From positions 310,001 through 374,000 of the forward strand of contig NC_089723.1 of NCBI RefSeq assembly GCF_035083965.1: DNA of 64,000 nucleotides, read 5' to 3'. Source of the stretch: Branchiostoma lanceolatum. Its lineage: Eukaryota > Chordata > Leptocardii > Amphioxiformes > Branchiostomatidae. This document shows, one piece after another, positions 34,531 through 49,500 of the stretch (positions are counted from its first letter, which is position 1; each line of letters starts with the position of its first letter). A program made the translations under genes and the position numbers. The notes under the pieces were generated by a model, which was not told the origin of the DNA, did no database searches, and was given only the letters and a program-made list of their open reading frames with translations.

Positions 34531-37500
34531 TGCGCCAGGTGCACGGCGCGCTCGGCGTGCTGACAGGTGAACACGTCGTTAGGAACTCTCGGGGCCGGGT
34601 GAAGGTTGGGGTAGCGGGCACGCAGATACACGTCATCGGATCCTGGGTACGACCCGATGGAGGACAGTTCCATAGCAGTATCACCGACATCGGCCAGTTC
34701 CTCCCCGCAGCTAGCCATCAGTGCTTTCGCCATGCGGCCGATCCGGTGAACCATCTGGTACTTGCCGAACTTGCCCAGCTGCACGGCTTTCAGAGCCTTC
34801 TCCACAGCCTGGTGGCACATCACACACGTCCACTCATAGGAGGAGCCGGGGCCGCTGAGATTGTCCCTGGCAGCCTGTAGGTCTGCTGTTGCCTGGCGAT
34901 GCCAGCGTGCCGCCTCCCGAGGGTTAGGGAACTTGCTTCCATCGGACCTGGGGGGAACCCACTGGCCGGAGCCCGTGCGCCACCCGCTGAAGTCATCACC
35001 TCGGTAGTGTTCGTAGAATCGCTCCCTCTGTTGGCTATGGAATCTGGCATGGAAGTTCCACCTCTTGAAGAAGCTGCTGAAGCTGCTTTCTCCGAAATCA
35101 AATCCGCCGCTACGACGCCCTCCCCCCTTCGTCCTAGGAAGGCCCTTCTCAAGCCTGCCGATTTCAGCCTGGATATGTTTGCAGACCTCAGTAGCCATCT
35201 CCACATTGTCAGGGTTCTTGTCCGGATGCCATTGGAGGTAGAGGCGTCGCACAACCTTCTTTCTCTCCCTTTCTGGAAGCTTCCATGCTTCCTCCAAGAT
35301 GTCGCTCACCTCTTCCATTGCCTCTTGTAGACTCTGAGGTGTTTTAGCTGCGGAAGCACCGTCCTCACCTGTCTCTCCCTCATACGGAACGAGCGGACCC
35401 GATACACAGGGGCGGCAAAACTTGTACAGGTCTGCCGCACTCACTGATTGTTCTGTTTGTCCGAGATCTATGACATATTTTCTGCCCAGGCCGAACTTGA
35501 GATCGATATTTGTCGACGCTTCCTTGATCACTTTTGCGTACAGGAATGACATGGTGTAGTCCTCTGATTCTGCCTCTAAGTCTGAATCGTAGACCTCGAA
35601 ACCAACGTACTCGTCTCTGGAGAAGAAGTGAGCTGGATTACTCTTTAACAGGTGGTGGTAAATTTCCGGGATTGGAGTGCCGAGGTCGTGACGATACTGG
35701 TCCTCATCCTTTCCTGTACCATGGCGCTGTATCCCCGCCTTGTCCAGTTCCCCTGGAATATCAGATGCCACATCTGTACTGAGAACCAAAATTAGGGGGG
35801 AAGGATCCGCAAGGGGTCGTCCAAGCGCATAGTTTATCACATGTATCAGCTTGTAGATGAAACCATTGTATTGCTCGGAAGTTGTTTCTGTATGTGCAAT
35901 ATACAATGTACCATCCTCTATAAAACAGAGGGAGTTGTCCTTGCTCTCTGTGATTTCCTCCTGAAACTCCCTATACATCAGGCGCGTCACCAGATTTTGT
36001 CTGCAGCAAACCTTTATTGAGGACACCGTCTTCAGCTTTCCCGCGTCATATGTTACATTCTGGCTGTTCTCAGTCGCGACCAGACGGTGAATTGCCTGGC
36101 TAAACTGAGAACTCTTGAACAAACGGTTGAATCGTGTCTCCAGGACGCAGTTCTCACCCATCACACAAGCCATCTGTTCACAGTCGTCGCAGAGTGCTTC
36201 TTGCACGAGGGAGCTGCAGCGCTTTGGACTCAGGTGTGTAGGTAGAAGATTGATCAAGTCTTGTTCATTCCCACTCAGGTCGCACTTATCCAAACTCACG
36301 AGAAACGGGTACTTGAAGTCCTTGATCCGATGCGAGAACTGCGGGGTGTCATCGAACACAAGATCGGTTGTTTTGCACAGTTTATTCTGCCGGCTCGGGA
36401 GGTACAGGTTTTGAAGTTGCCGAAAGGAGTCTTGAATGGCGTTTGTTTGTGACGACACTTCTTTCCCCGACACGACTTGCGACGAAGCTTTCAAACACCG
36501 GAAAAGTCCAGCAACTGCAGAATCTGACCCTTTCATCTCATTTGGATCTGCCAAAGTGTCTCCGTTGGATGATAGATAGTACTGTTCCAGCACCTTTGCG
36601 TATTGCAGCGCGGTTGGTTTCTCGGGGGCACCAAGAGATACGAAGAACTTGTGGTACGGTCCGAGGTGTTTAGGCAAGCCATACAGGTGCGGTCGAATCT
36701 CCAATTCTTGATTGAGTTCGATAGCAATTTGATCTGGACGGACCAGCCTTCTGCCCTCCTCAACAACTATACACGGCACGTCCCCCAACTTCTTCAGCGA
36801 AACAGCATCAGACGATGCCCCGCTAAGGAATTTGTAGACAGTCGGCATCACCTCCCAAAGCGTTTGGCAGGCTGGGGGCGAGTTTGCCCCCTCCTCCATC
36901 TCCTTGGCCTTTTGTTGGGATAAGTGTTGGCAAAGGCACGTGACGTGGCTTATAACGGTATCTATAGATGGCTCTACTTGGACGCCAAGACGATGATACA
37001 AATCCTTAGAATCTCCTCGATAGTGCACTGACACTTGAGTCACACTTTTGGGTAGAAGATTCGCTCGGGTCCAGCAAAGCTGTTGTCTGTCCTCAGGCAC
37101 ACAGTCCTTGAAGCAGACAAAGGGTAGGACGTTGCCAGAGACTCCATATTGACTGTGCAGCTCGACAAGAGCATCTTGTGCCTTCACTGGTGTAATAAAC
37201 CGTATTCCAGACACTTCTTCCATGAAAGTCTCTCCCAACAACATCTCGATGGTGAAGAAGTGCTCTATCAAAACTTTTGATTTTCGTGTCAGTTGGCTTT
37301 CTTCGCTTCTGGTTGCCTTGGCCAGGCGTTCTACCTCCCGTGCATACTGCAGGAACATGGGCTTTGTTACCGTGCTGTTGAGACCAATTTTGATGAAGAA
37401 CTGTCTCCATCCCTCTGTTTCTCTTCGCTCTCCAGAACGATAGCACTGAGGTAGAAAGTTCTCTGCTGGAACCATTTCACGGAACACAGGATGGTTCTCG

Positions 37501-40500
37501 TCGTAGAAATCACAAACGGGATATCTGCCTCCAGGCGATGGTATGATTGGCAGACGTTTCAGGCTTTCTATGAGAGACCGGGGTTCTTCCTCTGACTTCT
37601 GCACCAACTCTCTTAGGTATTTTAGGTGCAACTTCACTGCGTCATCACTCAAGTGGTGCATGTTTGGGAGGATGTACCTTTGGTACACGTCAGCATTTTC
37701 TATTCCTGAACACCCCAAGGCCTTGTGTAGCTTTGTAAGGTTGTACCACTTCTTCAAGAAGACAGTGCCTGACCGTTTTATCCACTCTTCCATGTCGATT
37801 GTTGGTATTCCCACCGGCAACACGTGGCACTGAGTAGTGTTGGTGAGACAGATGAGTTTGTTGTGAATTGTTTCGTACAAGGGCAGGGACCGCAACATGT
37901 GCAAATTCGCTGGTATGTTTGAGAACCTTTCGGCTTCGTCTTCAAAATACCTCAACAGTTCTGTACCCTCGCTGGCTTTCAAAGATGTGGTACCTCCCTG
38001 CTCGACTAGAATGAAGTGCAACACTCTCAGAATCCCCACATGGTCCGTGAGACGAGGGACAAGTCGAATTGGCAAAGAGGATGCACCAAGGCAACTTGTA
38101 TCCAGCTCCAGGCAGTGGAGCTTGCGCAGAATCCCCGCCACTGTGTTTTGCTGTGTGTTTTGATTGTTGAAGTTTACCACAGTATGCGACTTGCATAGTG
38201 GGGCTAGATAACGGTCTACATGTACAGGTTGCACCGGAGCGACTCCTGAGCGGAGCGAAGTTGATATGTGGTGCTGTCCAAACGTCGGTGCAGTTGTGAC
38301 GGCCGGTAAGACAGCCCAGTCTGCAAACAAACTAGTGATCTCTTGAATTACAGCTTGTTCTGCTGCAATTTCCTGATCAAAGAACTGCCAAAGTGAAAGT
38401 ATCCAATCCTGTGGTCGAGCCGTGGGAGACTGGTGCAGTTTAACAGTTTCTCCATTTCCGTACACAGATTTGTCGAGCACACGTGGCATCAGTCTACTTA
38501 ACGCTTTGATGTCGAAGGGACAGACTGAGTTGTCAGTCTTGATACGAAGTAAGTCTGAAACGCACGACCAGTGGACAAACAATTCCGGTGCTTTTAGAAC
38601 AAGTTTGGCATAGTATGTGGCAAATACGGGACTTGAGACGTTAAATACTCGAAGGATATTGTCCTCTGTCAGAAGCAAGGGAAGGCCATGCAGTGCATGT
38701 TCGTGCCCATGTGTAGATTTTGGAACTGGCGAAAAAGAAAATCCATGTGGCGTGTGCTCTTGACTTGCTTCTTGTTTAGCTGACAAACAGTATTCAAGGA
38801 CCACTTGAAGTCTGTCTGGTTGTTTGAATGTCGTGGTGGTGATTGGGGCAGGAAGGGAAGCCCCAATACGGCACAGCGGGTCGTCGGCTGTGTGCGTCTG
38901 AAGAAACCGGACCACCGACTCGGACTGAGTCCCTTGGACTTTCACCCCAGCTTGTATGAACGAGTCTAGTATGGCTTGTGGGCATGAAAGAAGGTTGAAT
39001 CCCAGGTCCAGCATTGTCTCTACCAACACCTGTCGTCTCGACTTTTGGGAGGGCACCGATGATGTTGGTTCAGCGATCCTCACTGTGTTGAAGAAGGCTT
39101 CATCTCTCCCATCTCCTGTTGGAGGTAGCCACTCCAATGTCTGCTGGTTATCACTGTGTTTTCTCCGCTTGCCACTTTGGGTTTGAGAATAATTGCTGAT
39201 CGTCCGCAGTACCGGCAGAAGGCGAAGACTTTTGCGGTCGATGTGCTGATAGAAAGCTTCAGAGAGTTCCCTCCACTGATCAGTCGTCGTTGAAACAGAT
39301 GGAAAGAGCTTGTGATATGCCTCCAGCGATCTGTAGACGCTCCCTGAATTTGATGCTGAGGATGATCTCTGCTCTACGCCAAAGTCTGCTGCTCGTTTCC
39401 TGTCGAGCACCGCGGCGTATGCCGGAGCGATGACTTCTCTGATCAGAGTCTTGTTCCAGTCAGACTTCATCCCGCCATTCTCATCCCTCCACAGGTTTCT
39501 CCTAGCCTCGTGGTCCAGGGCGAAATGGCCATTCACATGCACCGGGAGATTTGTCTCGATGGGGAGAGGCAGGAAGCAAAATGCCCGTTTGGGTCCCGCA
39601 TGATGACACTTGTGATGACTCTTTGATTGATAAGGCTGTTTGCAGTGGTGGTGACATACAGCTGCTCCTCCTCTTGGAAGTAAGCCCAACTCCTTTGCTG
39701 CGTGGGCCTCCTTGATGCTGTTTGGGATGTCTTTGTCCTCAAACCCGATTCTCTGGTGGACTATCCAGGTCTCCTGGTGCTGGTTGCCGTCGCGGAGGTC
39801 CATGTTGTACGTGACATGACGAGTTGGCAGTACGTGAAGAGGCTCGTCACTACGAGCGCACTGAGCGACATGGTCTGCGAATTTCTTTCGATCTTGCTTT
39901 GCCTTATTTGAAATGAGTGCTTCGGCGTGATAGAATTCACGTAAGGTTCCGTTTCTTTCTATGATGGAGATCTTGATCTTTTCCACGCTGTTGAGGAACA
40001 GGAGGACTTCAAAGCTTTCACTTTTGAATCTGTGTAAGAGGTCCATGACCACTTTTTCCGTCACTGCTTTGTCACTGAGGTCGGAGTCTCTCGCCATCAT
40101 CGCCGTACGGAGGGGAAACCGGAACATGGTGCTCTCTGGAGAAGAAAATGCAGGCTTGTCCTTGAGATAGCAGTCGAACACATCCTTGTACTGCTGTCTC
40201 AGGTAGTCGTCGATGCCACGAAACATACGTCCCGGGTGATCCAGTCTTGCTCCTGGGACAAAGCGGAGCTGCGGGTCGAAAACACACAGCGTGTCTCCCC
40301 CTGTCATGAAGGACGGGCAGTCGGTCAGATGGTAGACCGCGTTGAAACCGACTCCATATTTCCCAGTCTTTACCGGGTCTTGTGCCTTGCTGCCTTCTCC
40401 GAGGTTCTGTATGCCAATCAGGTCCACCTCTGTGAAGGGCCTGTTGTTGTACACGCACAAGGCAGGTCCTTGTAGTTCTTTCCAGCTGTCGTCGAAGATT

Positions 40501-43500
40501 CGCTCGGTGCCGTGCTGCCGCTTGTCGTAAACAAAGTGGATTTCTGTTGCTCCGGCGTCGTCGGCATTTTGCAGCAATTCTTTGAGGATCTCCTTGCCGA
40601 AAGGATAAGCATCCAGTAGGTGTTTGATTCTGTTCGTCAACTTTTCCACCTGGCCGAAATCAGAGCCAAAGCAGGACAGGCTGTGTGAGTAGGCTTCCAG
40701 CGCCTTGTGCCGTACAGGCTTTACCCCCAATGTGTCCACTGCTAAGCCTCTTGACATGTCCTTATGGCAGAACACCATGTCTTTCTTCTGTTTGATCCAG
40801 GCACAGTCATTGTAACATACATCCGAAGGCCTGCGCAACACGCCATGCTGGTCCGGTATCCAGAGGATTTGCTCTCGGATACCTTCTCCCTCCAGGTCGC
40901 TGGCTGCTTTCAATAGGTCCAACGCTAGGTTTACCTCACCGGACCTTAGCCTGTGGTTTCTTTTATCTTCCTTCATGTTTTCAAGAGCCCGTATGAAGTC
41001 GCATGCTTCAAAATCTGATTTTACTTTGCAGACCACGAGGAGGGGTTTAAGTTCTGTGGCCAGTTCCTCCGGTACTTGGTACAGGTATGGTGAACCGTCA
41101 AACCTCAACCGAAAGGACACATTTCTGGGAGTGAAGAACTTTCTGTCTCTCAAGCTCATGATGAACGGGGTCTTACGTAGATTTGAGGCAATCTCCTTGG
41201 AATTGTGTTTAGACGCCTGGCAAAGCTTCTGGAGGTGTTTACACGTCTCGATGTACGATTTCCTTGTGTACTCCCAAGCCCTTTTTTCGGCCTTCAAAAG
41301 GGCGGTCATGCTGCCTGTAATGATTACCCGGAGGTTGGCAAATGTCTCTTTCAAGTCCGGAGATTTGTCTTCCAGTCCCAGAAACTTGCTAAGTCCGACC
41401 GGCACTGTGTACTTGTGTTTTCCACCCTCCGTAGCGACACTGCGACACAGAATTGGGCAGGAGACACCTGCAATCTCGTAGTTCTTACTTGGCTGTAGAT
41501 CATGGGCGGAAAGAAGTGCGTCTGGGGCATACACAGACCCTTTCCATGCAAAGAGCCATTCCCTGGGCTTTTGCATGATTGGCAGGAATGGGATGGTGGA
41601 CAGTTGTTTCTTCACCTGTTCACTCTGTTTGTTGTCTGTTGCTTCCTTCCCTTTCTTGACGATGAAATCCATCAGCGCAACGATTCGCTTCCGAGATTCA
41701 TTCTGATTGACGTTGTTCAGACCAACTACTGACTCTGCACGTTCGATGACGACCTCCCACGTGACGTCATCCTTGCACATGCCCAGTTCTGTGAGTACCT
41801 CCAGACGCAAAGGCTTCAGGTAGGTTTCTGTGGATCCATGAGGGAACTTCTTATCTTCAGGCAGGAACATTGCTGAGACCTTCCCGGTGGGGTGTATGAG
41901 GTCGCCGGGACGAGACAATTCTTGTCCTCTTGGGCTGGTGGGGATGCAGGCTGTATTTTTTATTAGTTCATGATAATCTTCATTTTCTCTGCTCAATATA
42001 CGGAGCATCAGGGGATCCCGTATGTCGTCAGACAGTTCGTGTATCCTGGGAAAGAACAGTTCGGAGTAGAATCGCTCCTCTGTGTATGTGTGATCAGACA
42101 CCAGCGCGCCACAGTTGGCTTCTTCGAACCCTTGCCTTGCCCATTTGGGCAGCTCAACGACAGTGTACCCCGAAAGACACTGCTGTAGTGCCTTTCTGGC
42201 TGCGACGTTCTCACTTGAAGAAAAGCTTATTTCTGGGTGAAGAAAGACTGTCGATGTGAAACCCAACCATTGTCCTTCGGACTCAAACAGGGGAAGTGAT
42301 TTGCCCTCAGATGACAAGGCTGCATAGAAGGCTTTCACAAGGACGTTATAGTGTGTGGTGCCTTGAATGTGACAAGGGTTAGGCCAAAAGCTGTGGTACT
42401 GATAGGGAGTCAGCTGTCCTTTCTTTGCCATGACACTGAGGTCTAGAAGCATCGTGACGTAAGCCTTACACACAGCATCCTCCATGAGAGCCTTGTTCCA
42501 CTCCACCTTCAGGTCGTACCTGTCGGTACTCGTCTCCTCCCACAGACCTCGGCGGTTGGACGCGACAGCGAAACTTCCGTTCACATGGACAGGCAGGCCC
42601 GTTCGGATAGACAGGGGTAGGAAGCAGAAAGCCTCGCCGTTTATGGGATTATCCAAGGCGTTCTGGTGGCTGACATCACCAGACTTAAGCAACGCTGCCA
42701 AACCACCACATGGAACGAGCCCGGCCTTCCTTCCTCTGTCAGTGAGAGCTAGCTGCAGTGATGTCTCTGTACCCATGCAGGACGAAATGATCCAGTCCTC
42801 ACTCTTGGCGTTTCCATTCCCCTCCCTGCAGGTTACCTTGACTACCATGGATGTTTCGGGGTACTCCGCCACTCTGTTAGTCCCCTGGCGTTTCATTACG
42901 TCCGACGTCGCCAGCAGGCAGTTGCTTTGGATTTGAAATCTGTCGCTGAATTTGTGAGAAGGAAGCGAAATCTGCATTTCCCGCAAATACTTTACGGGTG
43001 ATTTAAAGACGTGAAATGTTTCAACCATTCTCGACGGGTCTGAACACTTCCCTAACTTGTACATCGTTACATGTCTGACATTCTGTGTGAAGAGTAGGAG
43101 AGGCTTTAGGCCTTTCTTGAAGCTTTCAATCAGTCTTTCCATGTTTGCATTGCCAGATTTGCTGTAGACCACATCGCTGATCTCGCTTTCTGACGCTTCC
43201 TGTGGTGTTCTTAACGGGAGCCTGAACAGCGTCCCGTTGTAGGAAGTTTCGGTGCTGTAACCAAAGACGCCCTGGAAAGGCTTAAACTGGTCTTTAAACC
43301 TGCTCACCAGTCGTGTGTTCTTCTGTAAGTCAAGTCCGATGCCTGGTCTAGACTTATCTTTGATGTGTTTGGGAAGGTGCGTTGCATGGGGATCAAAGAA
43401 AAGCACCCGACTTCCACTGACAAAACTCGGGACGTCTGTGACGTGATACACAGAATTGAAGCCGACCCCAAATCTACCCACTTTCTCGAGGGCCTCCAGT

Positions 43501-46500
43501 TTTGTCTGCCCTCCTAGGTTCTGGATGTTCTTGAAGTCCTCCTCGCTGAACGCGGCGTTGTTGAACGCCCACAGCGCCGGTCCGTGGCACGCCGCCATGC
43601 CTTGGTCAATCAGGTTCTCTCTGGAGTCTTCGTTAGTCCGCCAGTCGACAAGGAACTTCACTTCCGTTGCTCCAGCGTCGTCTGCGTTTTGAATGAGTTC
43701 CTTAAAGATCCCAGCTCCCTCGGGGTAGTCGTTCAGGATGTTCTTGAGACGCTGAGTGACTTTCTCGTGCTGCCCACACTGGTCGAATCCAAATTCCTCG
43801 GCATTGACGACTCGCTGGCTGAGAGAAGGCACCTCGAGCAGTTGTGCTGTGTCTAACGTTATCAGTTTATGGAGAGGTTTGAATTCTTCATCCTCGTCAT
43901 CAAGTATATCCTGTGCATCGCTCCAGGACACGTCATTGTACGTGCACTCACTCACAGGGGCCAGCGTCAGACGAGAGTTGTCCTTCGTCGCTATGGGAAC
44001 CAGAATGTCGTCTCGAACCTCTTCAAGGATGTCTGGGTGGTTGACTAACCAGCCTATGATGTCCACGGACAACTTCAGATCTCTTTCTACCGACATTTTC
44101 GGCGCCGATTGAATGTCATGCAACGTTTGCACCAGGTCTGATTCGTCAAGGCTCTCCTTGACTCCAGTACTCCTAAACATCTCCTTGAAGTCACGGAACT
44201 CCTCAGGCAGAATGAATCTGTATGGTGCAAGGTCAAGGGTAAGGTTGAACGGGGAGGTCAATGCCACTGTGGTCGGCGCTGCCAGACCGTCACCGTGCCA
44301 AACCCAGGGAGGGAAACCAGGGGAGGAAAGTAACTGCAGGACAGCTGTTTCTCCTGTTAACAATCTGACGTCAATGTGCTGATAGATCTCGGTCAGCATC
44401 TGTACAACACGGTGCTTGGCTGGGCGTTTGGAACCTGTGTAATGGTTACATATCATTTTGAGTTGCCCGACGACTTTTCCGATCGGCAGTTTGGTCTTGT
44501 CCCACCCAAAAGCAGAGATGAAACCATCGGACACCTTCCCATCGACAATCGGCATGGTCGTGCCGACAAGCTCTGTACACTCTAAACCTCGTGCATCTTT
44601 TGGGCTTACAAATATGGAGTTGTTGGCTTCTGGGTACCATGGCAACCCCGGCAGATAGGACCTGGGTCTTTTTGAGGATACCGGTAAGAAATTCACGCCC
44701 ATGAGTGCATCTGTAAGGAGCGCACCGTGCACGCGAGCCGTGAGCATTTCGTGAACAAGAACGGACATAATCGCAAAAGCCTTTCGTTTTGCTTCAGAAA
44801 GGGTCAACTTTCCAGAACCGTAGAAGGACTGTACGTTTCTTGCGCTGTGCAGAATGTCCTGTGCAGATAGTTTCTGACGCATGCCAAGCTCCAGGAGTGC
44901 TGTCAGTGCAATCCTGTCTGCGTACGGTGGTCCTGGGAAGACCGGCTCACCCAGTAACACATCAGAGACTGCCTCTTCGGGGCTGAACAGGTCAGCGGGG
45001 GTCACTTTGGAGTTGATGTTGGTTGTCACGAATTCCAACGTCTGTATCCGGTTAATGATGCTCGGATCTCTTCTCTTAAAAGTATGGAGGTTCTTGAGAA
45101 TCCACAGCATGAGGGAGTCCGTCTGTTCTCTTGTGTAGTCACCGCGGCGAACCTTCTCCATCATTCCCGTTAAAAGCTGCGTTATACTCAGTTGTTGGAG
45201 ACCAACGAGCCGCCCAAGAGCCTGTGAGTCGAGGTCTTGAGTGACCATGAGGGTTGTGGGAAAGGATAACCCGTTGGGTAGAGGATCACTAGTAAGGTCT
45301 GGGGCGATCTGTCGCATCCTCCCTCCAGGTTCCAAGGCTGGCAGGTATCTTGGCTTCGTGTTTGTGTCATCGACAGCTTCAAAGATTGGTAGTTTGGTCA
45401 GCAGTATTCGCTGCGTGTCATGAAGAAGGTCGCATTTGGCAAAGAAAGTCCGCAACGAACCTTTAGCTTCGGGGTTCAACGCATTGACTTTCGGCATGAC
45501 TCTGTCCGCTCCGACCACGTGCAGAAGCTTCAGAAGCCCCGATGGGGTACAGCGGTGTATGAACTCCTCAAGCTTCGGGTGGTTCAGGTAAGGTGGCACG
45601 TCTTCAAGCACTGTGGCGTCTACGTCACGAACAAGCTTCTTGATGACGTCAGGAATGGTCGTTTCGCCGTATTTGGGGCGGATCACCTTCGAGGGCTGTT
45701 CAAGTCGGACGAGGCTGGTCGCGTTATTCCCGTGTATGGGGAGAAGTGGCAAGCCGACGAAGGGACTGAGATCGCTAGGAAAATGAACCTGTAGATACTG
45801 CCACAGCTGGGCCAGCCATTTCTTGGGAGGCTGCTGCGCACGCGCGGGGTTCCAAGTCACATGACTTACCTGCAACCAATCAGGTGGCAGTGCGTCTCTC
45901 AGGTGGGTGGCCACAAGCTGCGGGGCGAGATGACGTAGTTGGAGGCAGGGAAGGCGGGAGCCGACTGGCAGGGAGAAAATGTTGAAGATCTTAGTAACTC
46001 ACAAAACACCTCAAAGACTATCGAAATAGAAACAGCGTAAGAATTTTGGCACTTTTATCTTACCTGCTTGATGTGTCTCACTGAAAGTCAATCGCAGGAA
46101 AGCCCTATATACATCATAGAAATAGTGAAATATTGGAAAAGGACTATAGCCGCAGTCTTAAGTATACATTTACGGCGCAGTATCTAGAGCGTTTGAATAC
46201 GTACCTTTTCCCTCTGCCTCCGTCGCAGCCGCCCGCAGGTGGTGTAGGGTAGGTTTGTTGATGTCTTTATCCGTGTCCAGGAAACGACCCTGAAGTACCG
46301 GGAGAAGGGTTCTGGGATGCTCTTCGGATTCGATGAAGATCGTCTTATCGTACTTTGAGAACGTTGTGAACGTCTTGTCGGCCAACGGAAGGAGTGCGAT
46401 CCCTTCCATCTCGTCATACTTCTTGTCATCTAGGGCGTACTGCAGCCAGGCCAGTGTGTGCTTTCTGGAACTGTTGTACACTCCCGTCTTCTTCATGGTG

Positions 46501-49500
46501 GCTCTCAGCAGTCCAGGGGTGACCTCGTTGAGAGAATAGCGGGAGAAAGTGTCGTCGATTGCCTGCATGACGTGTTCGGGCAGCGTCACCACATCTATTC
46601 CCGCGCCGACCAGGTAGTCTAGAACTGCAGTCGGAACTGACGTCCTGCTGAAGACTGCGTCCCTCGGCGTGATCCATCTCCCGCCGTTCGCACGAGTCCA
46701 CACAACCTTCTCGGCGAGAACGTCGGCGAAGAAGGGTGTGAGAGCTTGATCCCAGTGCGGGGCGGTGTGGTGCCGGTCTGGCAGCGCCGCGTAGAGGGTG
46801 TCTTTGGTACTGCAGCGCGTGGCGTCGGTGATGAGGCGGGTGTAGGCAGCGGGCAGGATTTCCCGCACGAGGACCTCGTTCCACCTGAGTAGGAGGAAGG
46901 AAACGTTATGTTATTCCTGTATTGAGTAAATAGCGGATGTAAATTCAAAGGTGAAAGACAAAGTCAGAAAGCGTATGCACAGGTTTTAGCTATTGCCAGT
47001 ATGTATTAGCAATGTAGGGGTGTGGAGAGGGGACGCGCGGATTCCATGTGGTGGTCGCCTGATTTACTGGAACACCAGCTTACTCGCTTTCTTGTAAAGA
47101 TGGAGAGAAAGTGTCTTGACGTTTTCTGCTATTGGTGTGAAAGATATCAAAAGGAATACAGCCTTTAGGAATGATAAATGCACCTTGTTACAAGGAATGA
47201 TAACTCTTTTTCACGGAGGTAAAAAAACAATTAGCTCAAAAAACTCTACCTTGCTGCCGAGTCGCTCTTCTGGTCCGTCCCTGTCCACTTCAGACTCCTC
47301 CTGTTGTCGCTGACGCCGAAGAAGCCGTGCACGTGGACAGGCAGGCCGGTGGACTCGTGTCCCGCAGGCAGCGGTAGGCAGCAGAACGTCCGCCCGTCAA
47401 GCCTCCCGTCCCCGGACAGCGGCATCGCCACCCCCACCCACGGGAGCAGGCTGAGCTCTTCAGACAGCTCCCTTGCCTCTTCTGAGATCCCCCGTCCCTT
47501 CACGTAGCTTGTCACCAGCCAGTCTCTGGTAGGTCCACCATCTATCGCCATTGAGAAGCGGCACGTACTGACGACTGTCTCCCGTTTGTCTACCTTTACC
47601 TTCAGGGCTTCTTTCACGTCAGTAGTGAAACGTTCTTCCCTTTCTTGTTCCGACTGGCTGCACATGGAAACGCGATAGTCGGTGGCGCTGTGACCTGTTG
47701 CCTCTCTAGTCATGAGGTTGATAGACCGCACGTGATGCATGAAGAGTAGGACAATGTCGCCATCTGCCTTGAAGGAATCAAACAAGTCAACGACTTTCTT
47801 TTTGTCATAGATAGTCTTGGAGAGCCTTGATGGCGTCTGTCTTAGGGGAAATCGGAAGATCGTCCCGTTGAAGAATCCGGTCTTTAAGGGATCTTCGGCG
47901 CCCTGGAAGAGGTTTTTGAAAGGAGAGAATTGGTCTTGAAGCCTCTTTATCTCCTTAGCGTCTTTTTGTAGGTGCCAGATGCGGCCTCTCTGCCGAACGC
48001 CGTCTGTCAGGAAGATGCTCTCGTGTGGATCAAAGATGGCGACGTGATGTCCGCTCAAGATCATCGGCAGATCTGGAAACAAGATAACATGGCGTCTTAC
48101 TAATCATTAGACTTCTGGAAATAAAAGGTTAAGGACGAAGATATCTTCAATTCTGTAATGAAAATACCGATCTATGCCAACACTGTCAGCTGTTCTTCAA
48201 ACTTTAAAATCAAAATTAACATTGCTCACGGCAGTTTAGACTGTGGTGTGAATTTAAGCTGGTGTGTTACACCGAAAGGCGTTTATACCGGCTATTCAGA
48301 TACAAATAAACAGTACTCTATATAAAGTTAAGAGACTTCAGACTCAGGTACATATTGATTTAGAGTGCTGCTGCCCTCTTTCAGATTCTTACAACATGAT
48401 CTGCTCTCGAGCAATGTATTTATCGACATTCTTTGGGCATAGACAACAATGAAAACAATAGTCCGTAGGACACAATTCTCCGTTAAGTATTTATAGCGTG
48501 TACATTGTGAGTAAGGTGTTTGTTAATTGCCTCTGCTATATAGCTAGTGACCTGCTAGTTGTAAGATAAATGCATGAAATGGATCTTGAAGTAAGGTGTG
48601 AAATCACCGACCCTGATTCACTTCTGTTTTTATTTTGTTGTATTGGCGATTTATTGTCTAGGGATGAGCCATCAAACTGGATAATTGTTAATGATGGCCC
48701 CAGACTTTAATGGTTTCGTCCATTGTATGTCATCTTTATTATGAAGCACTATTTGTCGATCAGAACTGCCAGTCCAATCATCTTGTGATACTTTCCTAGG
48801 GGGCGAACTAATTCAATTCAATGCCGTAATCCCACACCCCGAGCGGGCTAAGCTGTCTGGGCGGGCGGGCATCACTCCCAACGCCGTAGAGATATCGGGG
48901 AGCCCCCGATGGTATGGTTTCCAGGCAAACTGGAAGTGACTTCGCGGTCGCCCGCGGGCATATTTCTGAGGGACATATCTCAACAATCTTTCATCCCCTG
49001 CGTAAACGTTTTACATTGTCACAGCCTCCGTACTACAAACTACAAGTGTGGTAAGTTTAAAGGTCCAGAGATTTCCCATTTTCACACGGCGATCTTGAAA
49101 TTAAAAATCTCTGTGCGTAAAAGTGCACCACCCCGACCCGTGCGCACATATGTGCGCTGCGACTGGCCATACTTATACACAGACAGGAGGTCACTCCTGC
49201 ACATGTTCGCAGCTAGAACTCACAATTCCCGTTGCCGCATTGGTATGTAACTTGGTATATCGTTTGCTAGGTTACGTTTGGTGATGCACGTTGTCTATTC
49301 TACAATGTAACAGTGACTATACAATCACAGCAAGTAGCGAAAGGATCTACCCTGTATCTGCTTACGACATTCAGCGATGCGGAACGGATTTAAAGCATGG
49401 TCTCTATGGGAGGGCAGTGGCACTACCATTAATCATAGGGGTGCAATAACGATATTGCATTGCCGATAAAACAAGTCACGGTGTAACAAAGACATCGTGC

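Noticed and set aside
34820..45794. Many ORFs of 60-170 codons on both strands within the sacsin exon
   Set aside because: They are shadows of the 3823-codon sacsin exon in other frames.
45914..45917. Start of the giant sacsin exon at the acceptor cccgcag (45917)
   Set aside because: That site gives the wrong phase for the preceding exon, whereas ccctgccag at 45965 gives the correct phase and extends the conserved-looking N-terminal reading.
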